From contig NC_061466.1 in the NCBI RefSeq assembly GCF_022581195.2, forward strand, positions 8,804,001-8,868,000: DNA of 64,000 bases, given 5' to 3'. Below the pieces are notes generated by a model that saw only the letters and a list, made by a program, of their open reading frames with translations, did no database searches and had not been told where the DNA came from. Position numbers and translations under genes: made by a program. Each line of letters starts with the position of its first letter. Position 1 is the first letter of the stretch. Shown piece by piece: positions 1 through 12,231 of the stretch. The stretch is from Helicoverpa zea (lineage: Eukaryota > Arthropoda > Insecta > Lepidoptera > Noctuidae).

Positions 1-2249
1 AAAAAAAATTGATTGATTGATTCTTTTTGAGCTTTTTTATTGGGAGCTTGGGAGATTTTCTTTTTTAGAATTAAAATAAATTGTTTCCAAGAAAATTATA
101 GACGGCTTTGTAACTGCATAGACATAATATTAGTAAACAGGACTGCGCATATAAACCCAAAAAACGAGCCGAGTGAAACAGTTAGTACGGAGGCTGTCTG
201 TCCCTTTCTAATAGGGTGACTATGAGATTAAGCTATGTGAGACAAATCCGAATTTGCTAAGATTATTAAACACAGATTAGTATTGAAGTTTTAACTTACG
301 CAGTTTGTGACCTTAAGATACTAATAAAGGCTTTTAATAATTAGCGGAAATTAGCAGTATAAAAACAGGAAGATTCGAAGTGAAGACTGTTTTTTTTGTA
401 TTTCTACTTCATATATAGACTGCTGAGCCATTTATGTCGCCTTTCTTCATTTTTTGGGAAGCTATAACAATAGTACAACAGTTTTAAAATCCATCACCCA
501 TATTTTGACTCGTTACAAGAATTCATGGGCACCCTAGTTGTTTGGCTTACGAAAATGTTATTATTAGCTAACCTGTGGAACGATATATTGCAACCACCAT
601 AGGATTCACTTTTGCAAGTAGAAACGCAACACTTTTTCACCATTTTAATAGTTTAAATTGATTTAATACAAAAAAATATAAACAAAATTTTAAATGCTGA
701 TTACGCGCCAAGAATGTTCAGGGTTACCGCTAGAAAATAAAAAAAAGCAAAATAAAAATTTATGTTGTTTATGTTTTAATAATAAATACGAATAAATTAA
801 TGCGATTGTTATTGATTTGTTGACTTACAATTTTTAAAATAAGATAAAAATATAAGTGATTCAATTGTTTTTGGGAAGACAAAACTTTTGATCACAACAT
901 TTTTTTTTATGCTGGCAAGGTGTTAGAAAGAGACAAACAGCCTCCGTTCGAACTATCCCTCTTGGCTCGGATTTGCCTCTGTGTATTATGCAACCAATTT
1001 AGTACCTTATTGCGTTAGAATAGAGTTCATTTTCGTAAATATATATTTTGAGCGTGCGCAATCTTGTTTAGTAATATTATATCTATGTGTAACTGCTACT
1101 TTACTGGGCCTTTGCCAAAATGCCAAAGTTAAAAAAAAACATAGCGCCGAGCTCTTCGGACAAATTGTTTTCAAAATATCTCGGGACATTCGGATAATAA
1201 TCTGAATGACTGCTTTTCTCATTATAAATTCTATTTTATTCCCTATTTTCTATTTTTTTTTTTATCGTTTATGACAAAACGTTCCGATATGACACTCCGT
1301 TCCTGCCTTGCAGTAAAGTACCATTGACATATAAATAATTCTAAGCTCGATGTAAAGTACCAAGATCAGCGCCATCTAGGCATCGTCTAGGAAGACTAAA
1401 AAGAAAATCCCTCACTGCCTTTCTCCATTATGAAACAACATAAAATAAATTCCAAAACAGCGGCAGATAAAGCAGAGACCAGTATCTTGCTAGATTTACA
1501 GTAAATCCACTACGCTAACAGCCACTAGATAGCGGTAATACAATTTGGTTCTCATCAAAACGTAGATCGAGAAAATAGTGGCCATCTAGCCATAAGGTAT
1601 TTTAATTTTTAATAGCTTGACTTTCAAAACATAAAAGTATGAGAAACAAAATATAGATGGAGGCAGCATACATCTGCTGATCCGGCTTGTGCAAAAAGGA
1701 TAATATGGCATTATTTTGAGTTAAAAATTTTAAAAGGATTGGCATTCTGTCTAGTCTATGCAGGTATAATTAAATTGATTACCTAACTTTATGTTAAATT
1801 TTAATGAAACTTCAAAATTAAATAATTTTAATAATTGTATTACGGTATAGAGTAAGATATATATAGTTTTTCAAATTCAATGGGAGTAGCTTAGGCTGTA
1901 ACTTGATAAATGAGTCTGATTCAAGCGCGGATCCAGCCCTCAAAAAAGGTTGTGGTCACAGCTACTAGAAAATCGAAACTATATAGAAGCGGCTACTAGA
2001 AAAGTAAAAGTCGGAGCATAAACATGCTCATTAAAAATTATGCAAGTCGTTTATGAACTTTTGAATGAAATTATTTCCTTTTTTTTGAGCATCAGGACTT
2101 TGGCATTAGGAATGAAAATAAACTTAGGAGGAAGTTGGACCCGATAAAAAAAAAATAGTTTCGATCCAAACCTATTTCAATCAATAATTTCTAGTAGCCA
2201 GTAAGCCAATATAGGGAGGGTTTGACGCATTTGGTGCACTTCTCAACTA
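1..2249. other. AT-rich intergenic DNA, no gene seen
   Basis: AT-rich sequence with homopolymer runs. The only open frames are short (74 and 71 codons near 1.0-1.2 kb), overlap on opposite strands and have no recognisable motif. I see no coding, RNA or regulatory feature I can support. Confidence 0.6.
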
Positions 2250-3165
2250 CCAGTGGCGGCATAGCATCGGGTGGCACCCCGGGCTGCTACCTATTGAGCA
2301 CCCCAAAAAAAAACGACAAAATAAAATTACGAACCAATCTAATAATGCTAATAGATATAAATATATCTAAACTCATATTATGCTCACTATCAGTTCCGTC
2401 TCTAGCTTATGTACCGGGTGCAATCATTACTAAATCACCCCTATGTATGGAAAGATTGCGAGTAGTTTTGTTTTTTGCGCGAGCATAGCAAGCCGGAACA
2501 TTTTTTACATTTCGTCGTAGTTACTAAGTTATAAAACCAAAAGCGAAGACGTGGTATAAAACTGTATAAATTAAAAATTTTGGAGTCTTGGGACACGAAA
2601 TCACAGAAACAAGTAAAAAAAAAGCCACTGCTAAGTGAAAAAACCGCGAGCGTAGCGAGCGCGAGATTTTTTGAGTTTTGGTACTGTTTTGTACAAAAAA
2701 ATGTAAAATAGTGACTATTGTAAATAATAATAATTTTATTGTAATAGACAGCTGTGTTGCTGGGAAGTTTGTTTTGTTTTTCACCGCTTCTTGTTAACCA
2801 GAAAGTCCTGAAAGAGTGCGTTATGGGGGTGCTATCCTTTTCTACTTTCAATTAAACTAATCTAACTTTTTCGACATTGGACTTAAACCACCGCAAAGTG
2901 AAAAAGCCGCGAGCGTAGCGAGCGCGAATTTTTTTGAGTTTTGGGACACAAAAGTACCTCAAAAACTAAAGCTGTAAGAAAAAAAATATGGTGATCTCGA
3001 ATTAGTAAACAACAGTCATAAAATTAAATGCAACAAAAAAAAGTATTATTTTGTTCCCTAGTGGTATCATCAGCCTATCGTAAAAGAGTGATGTCACAAG
3101 TCTAGGTAATAAGGTTGTGGGCATGCCCATCGTGCCCACAACGGTGGATCCGCCCTTGGTCTGAT
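2250..3165. repeat. Dispersed element with GCGAGC-rich modules (copy 1)
   Basis: The stretch opens with CAGTGGCGGC followed by a CATCGGGTGGCACC block and ends near a GGTGGATCCGCCC block. Inside, a module of the form GCGAGCGTAGCGAGCGCG followed by a T-run and GAGTTTTGG occurs at about 2645 and 2907. The same module recurs at about 50.27, 50.55 and 50.66 kb inside a Cep120 intron, so this is a dispersed family. The two small minus-strand ORFs here are low-complexity shadows. Family and exact ends are not determined. Confidence 0.5.
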
Positions 3166-3489
3166 TTTGTAAATACCTTCCCCTATACTTCCCCAGAAGT
3201 TTTAGGTAGGTAAGTTGTTCAATAAAACGACCAGCATTCGTACAGAGATAATTTAATAGGATATTCATAAATAGTTACACTTCATATTCATTATAAATAT
3301 TTATAATAATATAGACTAGCATTGAGATCAATTTGTTATAAACTTTCACAGAGGAAAATGGGCATAAGTGGTTTTGTTTACACAAATGTTTAAAATTCCG
3401 CAGTAAAATAGAATCATCGGAGTTGCCCACTCTCCTTTAATTAAGATTAATTAGAAATCTAAGTTTAACCAACAATATTCACATAATTA

Positions 3490-3495
3490 TTTATT
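3490..3495 (-). terminator. Polyadenylation signal of the 3532-4536 gene
   Basis: AATAAA on the minus strand, 37 nt beyond the stop codon at 3532, a plausible distance for a short 3' UTR. Confidence 0.5.
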
Positions 3496-3531
3496 AAGAA
3501 GCTATACAATTTGAAATTGTTTTAGTCAATT

Positions 3532-4536
3532 TTAATCTATAATATCATCATCGTCGACATCTGACGATTCGGCTTTGGTATCATCACTTTTGCTCATTTT
3601 GGCATTTCCTTTCACGTCTTGCAAATTATGGAGATCTTCATATACACGTTTCAAATTCCTCATTATATACGAAGTGCCGTTTATTTTGCCAGCAGGCTTA
3701 GATGCGGACTGATCGAAATACTTTTCTGACTCGGCGGGAATGCTGCCTGACCGAACAGGCACGGAGAAAGCCGACAAGTGCCGAGGCCGCTGTCCGAAGT
3801 CTCGACCAAGCCTCTTATCTAAACCAGGCTCCTCCCTCGTCTCTTGATTCTCCACTCCTTCAGCTAAAGCCCGCTTTCTGTCATAAATGTGACCCGATAC
3901 GCGCAAATCTATGAAGAAGTTTAACGGGTCCACTCCAAAACCGTTAGGGTTGTAGAGGGGTGGGTACCACATAGGCGGTGGGGGTGGGAGAATTAGGTTC
4001 GACTGTGGCACTGATGCAGCCTCCGGGCCTCGTCCAACGCAAGGGGAAGGTTTTGGCAGTTCTTCTGTTCCAACATCTACATAGGAAGACTGCCTTCCTG
4101 GTGGGCCAGGGCTACTGCTTGGCTTAACTTGTTCAGCCTTTGGTGATAATCTCCGTGGTGATGGCTCACGTACCCTCGAATGCTTGTCGACAGTCAGCTC
4201 CAATGGCACTTCTGGTCGTGTCTCCGGCTCTTTCTTCTCTTCTTCATGTTTGGGCCACTCGCGTCGCCAATCATTCTCGTTTTCGGCGAAATATTTGTGC
4301 GTACGGCGCTTGAAGCGACGGTGGTAATGAGGTGGTCTGCATCCGTGTCGAGCGTTCACAAAAGACCGCAGCATTTCGCTGAAGAAAAACGCATGGGGTT
4401 GCAGCGGTAAAGCGCTGTAGAGGTACGGCGGTGTGGCAGCTAGAAGGCGGGAGACCAGTTCCGTGTTCCTAAGTTCCCGTACATGGGTTTTATTCGGTCC
4501 CTCGCTCGGAACCTTCTCCTCTTGCACGGAACTCAT
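3532..4536 (-). CDS. Uncharacterised proline/arginine-rich protein with acidic C-terminus (334 aa)
   Basis: An intact 334-codon ORF in much less AT-rich sequence than its surroundings, which argues it is a real exon. I do not recognise the family. Visible features: an N-terminal block (residues ~18-62) with AATPPYLYSALPLQPHAFFF and SEMLRSFVNAR; a basic stretch HRRFKRRTHK (~72-81); a charged E/K/R- and Ser/Pro-rich linker; a proline cluster ILPPPPPMWYPPLYNPNGFG (~180-200) leading into DPLNFFIDLRVSGHIYDRKR; and an acidic tail SSDVDDDDIID. No signal peptide or membrane segment is seen. On the minus strand TTGTTGCAG lies immediately before CATGAG, so this exon begins one base before the ATG and at least one 5' exon must lie upstream. 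That exon could be untranslated or could extend the protein. The composition suggests a nuclear or cytosolic regulatory protein, which is inference only. Confidence 0.75.
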   Translation of the reverse strand: MSSVQEEKVPSEGPNKTHVRELRNTELVSRLLAATPPYLYSALPLQPHAFFFSEMLRSFVNARHGCRPPHYHRRFKRRTHKYFAENENDWRREWPKHEEEKKEPETRPEVPLELTVDKHSRVREPSPRRLSPKAEQVKPSSSPGPPGRQSSYVDVGTEELPKPSPCVGRGPEAASVPQSNLILPPPPPMWYPPLYNPNGFGVDPLNFFIDLRVSGHIYDRKRALAEGVENQETREEPGLDKRLGRDFGQRPRHLSAFSVPVRSGSIPAESEKYFDQSASKPAGKINGTSYIMRNLKRVYEDLHNLQDVKGNAKMSKSDDTKAESSDVDDDDIID

Positions 4537-5550
4537 GCTGCAACAAAAGTATACATGTTAGAATGTAAATCAATTCGCAAATGAGCGAGTGTTCGCTGCC
4601 GGGGAACGTGATGTGAATGAGATGCGATGCACTTGAATGAGGGGTGGTTGAAGCACTTTATACCGTGCGACACGACGGGAGTACGATATTTGCAAAATAT
4701 TTACAGACTGTTATCATTTTCATGTTATAGATGAGAAGCGAATTAGATCCATATATAATTGTTGCCTTAGAATAAAATGATTGTAGCCAGTCCTTTTTTC
4801 TGCAGAGAGTAACTCTATTCTTCTCAATGATAGAATTAATACTTGTAGCCTTATCTTTACGATTAATATTTACGCAGTGATCCTATCTTTAGCCCATCTA
4901 ACTCCTAAAAACCCTCACCAGAAACAAAATCGTGTTGTATAAAATCTTCAATCTCGGCTAAGCGCGAGTGCGGAACGAGTGAACGAGACAGTGGCAGTCG
5001 GCCGGTGATTATCGCGTTCTCGTCAGTCCACGAACAATGAGTCCGACGCTATTATGTCTAAGTACTGCATTTGTGTTGATGAGATACCCACTGCGAAGTA
5101 CTGAGGATATGCTTTGTCTGCTACAGATGGGAGACGGAATTCGTATCTTTGAAACTGTCTTGGTGTGTGAGGAAAATTATCTTATGCAGGCAAGAAAAGT
5201 ACGTGAGGAGAAGATTAAAATCCCGATATTATATTTGGTTAACAACCTAGAAAAAACGTACAAACTATCTAGTTTAAGGAAGTTCTAATAGGCAACGAAA
5301 AAATGCTGTAGTATCTATAATCGTATAAAAAAATAGCAGCGGCGTAAAACGATACTGTTAACACAACTATTAATTACGAGAGCGCTAACTAACAACCACC
5401 GCGCGATGTGACGTCACAAACCACCATCAAAATATCTCTATAACACAAAATATTTCAAATTCAAACTCGCAGTGCCGTCGCGAGTGATATAGTGACGTTC
5501 TACATTCGCGGTGTCGATGTCGGTTCGTCTGTCCACATCGATTTTTCAGC
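4537..5550. promoter_or_regulatory. Upstream region of the 3532-4536 gene; candidate 5' exons/promoters
   Basis: This CpG-containing stretch follows the splice acceptor that precedes the 334-aa ORF. It contains an Inr-like TCAGT at about 5024, a TGACGTCA CRE-like palindrome near 5409 and a GC-richer block at 5465-5530. An 83-codon ORF at 5037-5288 has no recognisable domain and I do not call it a gene. The first exon of the minus-strand gene probably lies in or beyond this stretch; transcript data would be needed to place it. Confidence 0.25.
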
Positions 5551-8079
5551 TCATCGGTGTTTTATTGGCAATATTCGAATGACGATACATCCGCATTCCG
5601 ATAGCTCGTTGCGGATTTGTTTTTGGTTTACTTTTTTCTGTGGACCGCCGACGGTGTATAATTTTTAACTCTTTTTTAAACGGAGCAGTGAGATTTCCTT
5701 GAATTTCACTAAAATGCTGGATATTGACAGTTCTTTTCAATTACATCGCATTTAAAGTTCAAGTTAAGATTAGGTACTCAAGTGTATAGTGTATGCAAGC
5801 GAAAACAAATGAATCCGTTCGCCACCTTCACAACAGTCAGCATATTAATTTGAAATCCGTTAACCATAGCCCTGCACTATTGAATCAACAACAAAGGATT
5901 CTAATAAGGGTGGCATAGGAATTAAATGTCACATTACCATATCAGTGAGTTTGAAGTGAAAGCGATATATCGGATTTGTACCACAATAACGTACGTAGGT
6001 GGGGAAGGGAGATGGTTCACAATAAATTTGGAGTGGTGTATCTCTATTCAAACAGTTGATACGGAGCGTGAATCTTAGGTACGCGACGATGAGCAAATAT
6101 GGGAGGGATAAGTCTGCGTTTAAATGGTGCCAACGTTTTTAATGTGGGACTGAGGATTTGATACTTTTTTGTGAGGTTTTGTGGGATGGTGGATTTGGTT
6201 TTGTAGAAGAATGTTTTAAGGGTAATTGAAGACCGTGAGGAGAGATTAATTTACATTATATCTAAATAGGAGGGACTCTTTAGGGTATGTGATAACTAGA
6301 TTGATTCTGATAACCTTCGGAGTTGGAAAAGCCAGGCAAAGCCTGTAAACTAAACCACCAATCCGATTACCAATCATTATAATGTTGACTGCATAGATAA
6401 CAATAATAAATACGATGGACACAAAAAATAATCTATTTTAAAAATAGTTTTAAAACTAAAACAAATATAACTATCACGTTAACACGAATTCACAGCGGAA
6501 AAAAAAATGCAAAGCCATTGTGAAAGTACATAAAAAATTCAATTAGGCGGCTCACAGCTCCGCGTGGATTTTAGCGACAAATTCGCCCAACGTTCAACGG
6601 TAAAAGCACTTTTTTAAATCAGGTAAATACAAAGGAAATGCTACTCTATGTCTTTGTGATAAGGTTGATGAAGATATGGTAAATAATATGGTTGTAGAGG
6701 TGTCTCGTCACACGGCAGCGAACGTTAATTTCCATATTAAAACCGTCACAAAGGAAGCAGATTCAAAAACCGCTCCGCGGGCGGTGAAAGAAGCGGGCGG
6801 ATGTGTGAAGAAAGTGGATGCGGTAATGTTGGTACAATGTGGTTTTTTTAAGTGCCTTGATAAAATTATAATTTGGTTTAATTTTAATTGTAAAGGTTTA
6901 AATACAATATCATTTAATTTTTAAAAACTTGTAAGTAAATATTGTGGATTTTTAGGTTTGCGATTTCGATTTTCCGGTAATGAAAAGTCCATACACAATA
7001 CTAATTTATTAAATTTTTTAGCTATACGAAAAAGCAAAATATCTTTCATTACATGGTATCTACACGAACAGCTCATCCTGCAGTCATTCAATATATAAAA
7101 ATTATTACAGAAACAAAAAATAATAAAAACGTACTGTAACTAAATGTCCAATGTAGACAATGTACAACCAAACAGGCACAAAACCGCATCCAAACCTTCT
7201 CATTTCATCGTCGCAAACAATATTGCGCTCAGATACCGGCGGGGTATGATAATCGCGTCAAAACGCACGTGAAGTGCCTCCGACGGGGAGAGGGGGTGGC
7301 AGGGCGAGGGGGGAGGGGTGCTAAGCCGATGACGGCTTTAAAACTCACAGATTATCCCGACAAGTGCGCTTGGAAAGACGTATGATTTATTGCTGCCTCA
7401 TTGTTCGAAGGATTAATTTCTTTATGATGGGTTTATTGAATGGCCACGTGTTTTGGGGTAATTGTTTTTTAACTGAGAAAAGGCTTGACAGGTGATAATG
7501 TTTTTTCACCGAGATAAAATATAAGTTTATGAAAAATGGTTTGATTTTCAGATTTACCAAAAAATACATACGAACTTCAAGTCTGTACTATTTTTCAATT
7601 TGTCTGTTCACACACAGGTATATATTATTTTACAACATAGACTTTTGTAAGCTTTTCTAATAAAACACACGTCATTTTTTTCTAAACCATTAAACACAAA
7701 CAAAAAAACACGAAATATTGAAACTTTGAAAGGGTTTTTTTTTCCATTTTTATCTTTTTTCAAGCGATAGGCAAACGTGTCTCTTTTTAGAAGTCCGCCA
7801 CTGGTTTTCATTCTCGAATAAAAACAAAACGTGTGTTTGTTTAATGACTGGCAGACTCGTACTGCCTTTACTCTGTAGTTATATATGAAATACTGCAATT
7901 TAGAATGTACTTCAATAGAGGAAATACAACAAAACAACACGCCTACAATCCTCGAAGCCAGAGATGAAGAATAAATAAAAAAAAAATAAGATAAGATAAG
8001 ATAAAGAAAAAAAGAAATAAAATTCAAACAGAACTTTCAAAAGCATCAGACAATATTAGTACAGAAACTTCAATCAACC

Positions 8080-8350
8080 TTGCCTTTCCTTGCCTTTACC
8101 AACCATTGTATTCCAAGGTTTTCGGTTATTGTTTCCATTGTAGCTTTAAACCTTGGAATACCTACCAATAGGTACCTCGATGTGCATTTAATTTTGCAAA
8201 AAAACAGAAATTGCACACATTATTATCACCCTCAAAAATCACACTACTCAAAAAATTGGCCAAAAACGCTCAAAAAAAATATATCCATTATGCGGTATGA
8301 TCGAACCCGGAACTTCGGCACACTAATCAAGCAGCCCAGTCGAGCTGAAA
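8080..8350 (-). repeat. Probable tRNA-derived SINE fragment
   Basis: On the minus strand GGGTTCGATCATACC resembles an RNA polymerase III B box. It is followed downstream by an A/T-rich body, as in tRNA-derived SINEs. No cloverleaf can be folded with confidence, so a functional tRNA gene is not claimed. Ends are approximate. Confidence 0.3.
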
Positions 8351-9699
8351 GCTGAATGTACCCAATTTCCTAACCAGATCCATCTACAGATAAGGACTGT
8401 ATTACGAACGAATGAATGTAATGACGCTTGAATGAACGATTGCTTGCTGTAAGGACATTTTTTTTTTTGGTAGTAATGTGCCTTTTTTGGCGAAAATGTG
8501 TGAAAGTATTTTAGGAATAATGTGCTTTTTTGTCGTCTGGTTGCGGTTTCGTTATGGTCAGATGGTTCCATGATTAAACGGAAAATTAGTGTTCTAGCCT
8601 AAAATGTCCTTTTAGGATGATTCTATATTGGACTTATATTCTGCATACATAGACAGACGGTCATGTTATTATTTAGGTATTCATTTAAGTATACGTTATT
8701 AAAGAAATTCTTAACTAGGTATTATTTTTATCTTATTTTTTTTGTTTTATCTATAAAAGGAAGCATGTTAACTATGTCATTATCAAAAACATACCAAATC
8801 TCTGTGTATAAACTTGCTCCGCACACGCGTGTGAAATCTGTTAATTGTGTGTACAGTGTAATATTAATGAGCTCGCGACTTCCCGCCGCTTAATCAAAGA
8901 CGTCACAAATATACGCAAATTGTTATTGTCATACAATGTTTAGAAGATAGATAATTATTGATATATGTTGTTTTACGCTATATGTTTTGAAAGTTTCTGT
9001 TTTTATATTCCTTAAAACACAATCTGACAAGCGAAACAGTTGTGGGACAAATTCCATTCTTTGCTTTATCAAGAATTTTGTAGAACCAATCAAGTGTCTT
9101 CCTTTGCTCTATTAATAATTTATTTTTTAACTACTCATAATCTTCTGAACAAGCTGATTTTACCTTACTTTGCATACCTTTTCGAAATAAATATATTTCA
9201 CTTATAACACGATGTTTTTGTTAGTACCTCCAGCTTCCCCACAACTCGCAGCTAATAATAATAAAGCGTTATCGTATCGCGACACAATGCCGCGCTGACG
9301 TTTACATTCCGTCAAAGCAAATGACATAGAGCTAGGAAGAAAATTTAATGTGTTTATTTATTTTTAAAATGAAAAAAAAACTGTTTTTCTTTCTTGTACT
9401 AAAAAGTATTCACGCAAAAAATAATTAGTTAAGTCAGTGTAATCTCCTATTATCGAAGTTTATTTGTTACTAGATATAATCAAATCCTTAAATAGAAATT
9501 GAAAAATTGTTTACAAAGAAAAGTTGAAAAATTATATGGTTACTTCTCAAATGCGAACGATGTTATAAAAATCGTTGGAAACAGAATTGCCGCATTTTTA
9601 TTTTCAGAAATCATATTTCCTTTCAATGCTCAAAAAACACAAAAAGTACACCACATCCATTTTCTAAAGCAATGCTTCGTACATCTCTGTATTTGCTAT

Positions 9700-9825
9700 T
9701 CAAAGCCGCGTAGCGCGGTTTCTTTGTGTCGTAGGCAATAAAGGTACGTGCTACAACGCTACGATGCTACGCCGCTACGGCGTAGACAACACAGCGCTCA
9801 ATGCGCCGACTACGGTAAAGCATTT
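9700..9825. repeat. GC-rich GCTACG repeat, possible MITE fragment
   Basis: Repeats of GCTAC/GTAGC and CGCTACGGCGTAG in both orientations form a GC island inside AT-rich DNA. It looks like the interior of a small inverted-repeat element, but I could not define terminal repeats or a target duplication. Confidence 0.25.
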
Positions 9826-11783
9826 TTTTATATTTTCTTTCACAATAAAACTTGTCACGTATGGAAATGATGTGTTTTTATCGGCCATTCATGCACACAT
9901 TTTGTATGCGATACTTTCATATTAAAATTGCAGCTCAAGTCATTTATCTGGTAAATGCAGCTGTATTACTTGCATGTCACTGCTTAAAATGCTCCAATAT
10001 TTATAAAATGTTCACTTTATTTTATAAAATTACACTATTCTTTATAACTGCAATCGAACCTCAGCAACATCAGTTCCAGTAATTGCAGATTTTATAATTT
10101 CCAATAATTTTAATAATTCTATCATGTACATAAATTGATTAACTGCAAAATTTCAACCTAACTAAACTAAAAAAAAAACAATTGCAACTCGCACACACAG
10201 ACCCAATATTCCACTATTTTCAAATTTCAAATTTGGAACTCGAATAAAAATGGCGGTCGTACAGGGAGTATCGAATTCGACAGCGTGTCACTGCATTCCG
10301 ATAGATGTAACACGCAAACCCACTTCGGTATTTAAATTGTACGCGCCGTCTGATACGCGTATCGTGACCATTCGAGTGAGAAATATGGTTGGCGAAAATC
10401 GGTTTGGGTAGCTGAATTATCGGGAATAAGCTTGATATTTGTATGTAGGTGTGAGATGATAATTACGTTCTCATTGAAAATACATAAGAAATTTTGTACC
10501 TAATACAAAATGTAATTTTGTTTTCGCTGTTGCGGATTGTGACTAATTCTGTTTGGTCCTTTATCATCCTAGAAAAGGCGACCTATGAGTAGTACCTATG
10601 TGTTGTAAAAATGTGCCAAGCCTAGGCCTCCTACCAAAGCCTACTACCAAAAATTAGTACGATATGATAATTGGAATAAACGTTTTTAGGATGTGTATTT
10701 TTCTTAGACTTATTATAACTATTACTTTCAATACTTCAACATCACTTTACCCCATATGCCGAGCTAAAACGCGAACGCGCGTCTACAACCGCAGCAAATC
10801 TAATGAGCAAACATTGGGAACGGAATTGAGACTTGGTTTACTTAGGGGGGCTTACCTGTCTACCCACTCATATTTGACTAAATTAAAAGACGTTCCCCAT
10901 ATGGAAGATTCATGAAATACTAGGTTTATTATGATTAAAATATGATTCAGTTTTTGAACACCTTAGTACATTCTTGGTTTTTATATTCAGCAAAAGTACT
11001 GGTTATTTTTTATTTAGTTAAAATGTACTACTATATCGCTAACTACTTCAATAATGGTCTGCTGTTTTTAAAACGCAGGCAAAGTACTGTTCATGTACTC
11101 TTAGAAATAACTGTTTTTAGAGTAGGTAACCTACATTGTGATAAACATGACTGTAACTCTCTCAACTCAGTCAATGTTTTATTTATCCCGATATACTAAT
11201 TCTTCATTAACATAGTAAATCAAAATTTCTATTGTTATAAAAAAAAAAACAATCTCTCTATCACCGAAATACCACTTAATGTTCCTCATTCGTTCAGTCT
11301 AAACGTCTCATTTTATCCGCTGAATGATTCCTGCGAGAGATACCCGCGTCACTTCACAATTCTACAATGTGTCTGCTGGCAACGTATTCAAATACATACT
11401 AATGGTTCCGAAACGTTCATACGTACATACGTCAACGTGTAAGTGGTTTTTGAGGAAGTATTTTTGTTTATATCAATGATATTGCTTTTTTTGAATCATC
11501 AGTTGGCTTTTGAAATACTCGCTGTAAAAGATTGTGGATTTGGATATTTGGATGATTGTTCCTCAAGAACGAAATGAGCTATGCACGCAGATTTTGAAAC
11601 CCAAGTAAAAACATAGGTTACCTTTACCCAGATGCGGCAATTAGTTCCCGCAGCAGGTAAACTCAACATATAAATGCAAAATAGGCAAACTCTCTTTCCT
11701 TTCTAATTACCTACATATTTTAAGCTGTAGGTGCTTACTTACAGTTACAATAATCTATTGACAGATTTCAAAATCACTACGAT

Positions 11784-12231
11784 TCCAATCTACCATCCAC
11801 CCAGTATCCCACAAACAGTCAACCTACATCCTAAGCCCTGGTCCCTACGGATGACGCGGCGCGACAATGGCGGCCGGCGACGCGGGAAACAGTTGAAACG
11901 CGCATTATTCATACCATGTGGAAATAGACACGCATTCATACTACGCATAAAAGAGTTTGTAATGATTTTTACGTTTGAATTTAGAGCGGAATAGATTTCA
12001 TTTTCAGTACGGTACCAATCTGCCTACCATCCACCCAGTAGGTATCCCACAAACAGTCAACCTACATCCTTAGCCCTGGTCCCTACGGATGACGCGCCGC
12101 GACAATGGCGGCCGGCGACGCGGGAAACAGTTGAAACGCGCATTGTTCATACCATGTGGAAATAGACACGCATTCATACTTCGTAAGAGTTTGTAATGAT
12201 TTTTACGTTTGAATTTAGAGTGGGAAGGGTT
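11784..12231. repeat. Tandem duplication of a ~210-bp segment
   Basis: Copy 1 (about 11784-11990) and copy 2 (about 12014-12231) share a long block: the CCACCCAGTATCCCACAAAC region, a GC-rich core with GACAATGGCGGCCGGCGACG, and the CCATGTGGAAATAGACACGC region. Differences are a few substitutions and small indels such as an extra AGGT. The 87- and 68-codon ORFs on opposite strands come from this duplicated core and are not genes. Confidence 0.85.

Larger units (their letters stand above)
5551..11780. other. Intergenic DNA, no supported gene
   Basis: Long AT-rich span with only short ORFs (60-139 codons) of low complexity, none with a recognisable motif or good codon structure. Small items inside: a (GATAA)n run at about 7988, an inverted pair around CCAAGGTTT/AAACCTTGG at 8112-8158, a tRNA-like B box near 8300 (listed separately) and a GC-rich GCTACG repeat at 9700-9825. 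Otherwise I see nothing. Confidence 0.5.

Noticed and set aside
5037..5288. 83-codon ORF following a promoter-like stretch
   Set aside because: No domain, no polyadenylation signal in place and an unconvincing start context; it may be part of a 5' region of a neighbouring transcript.
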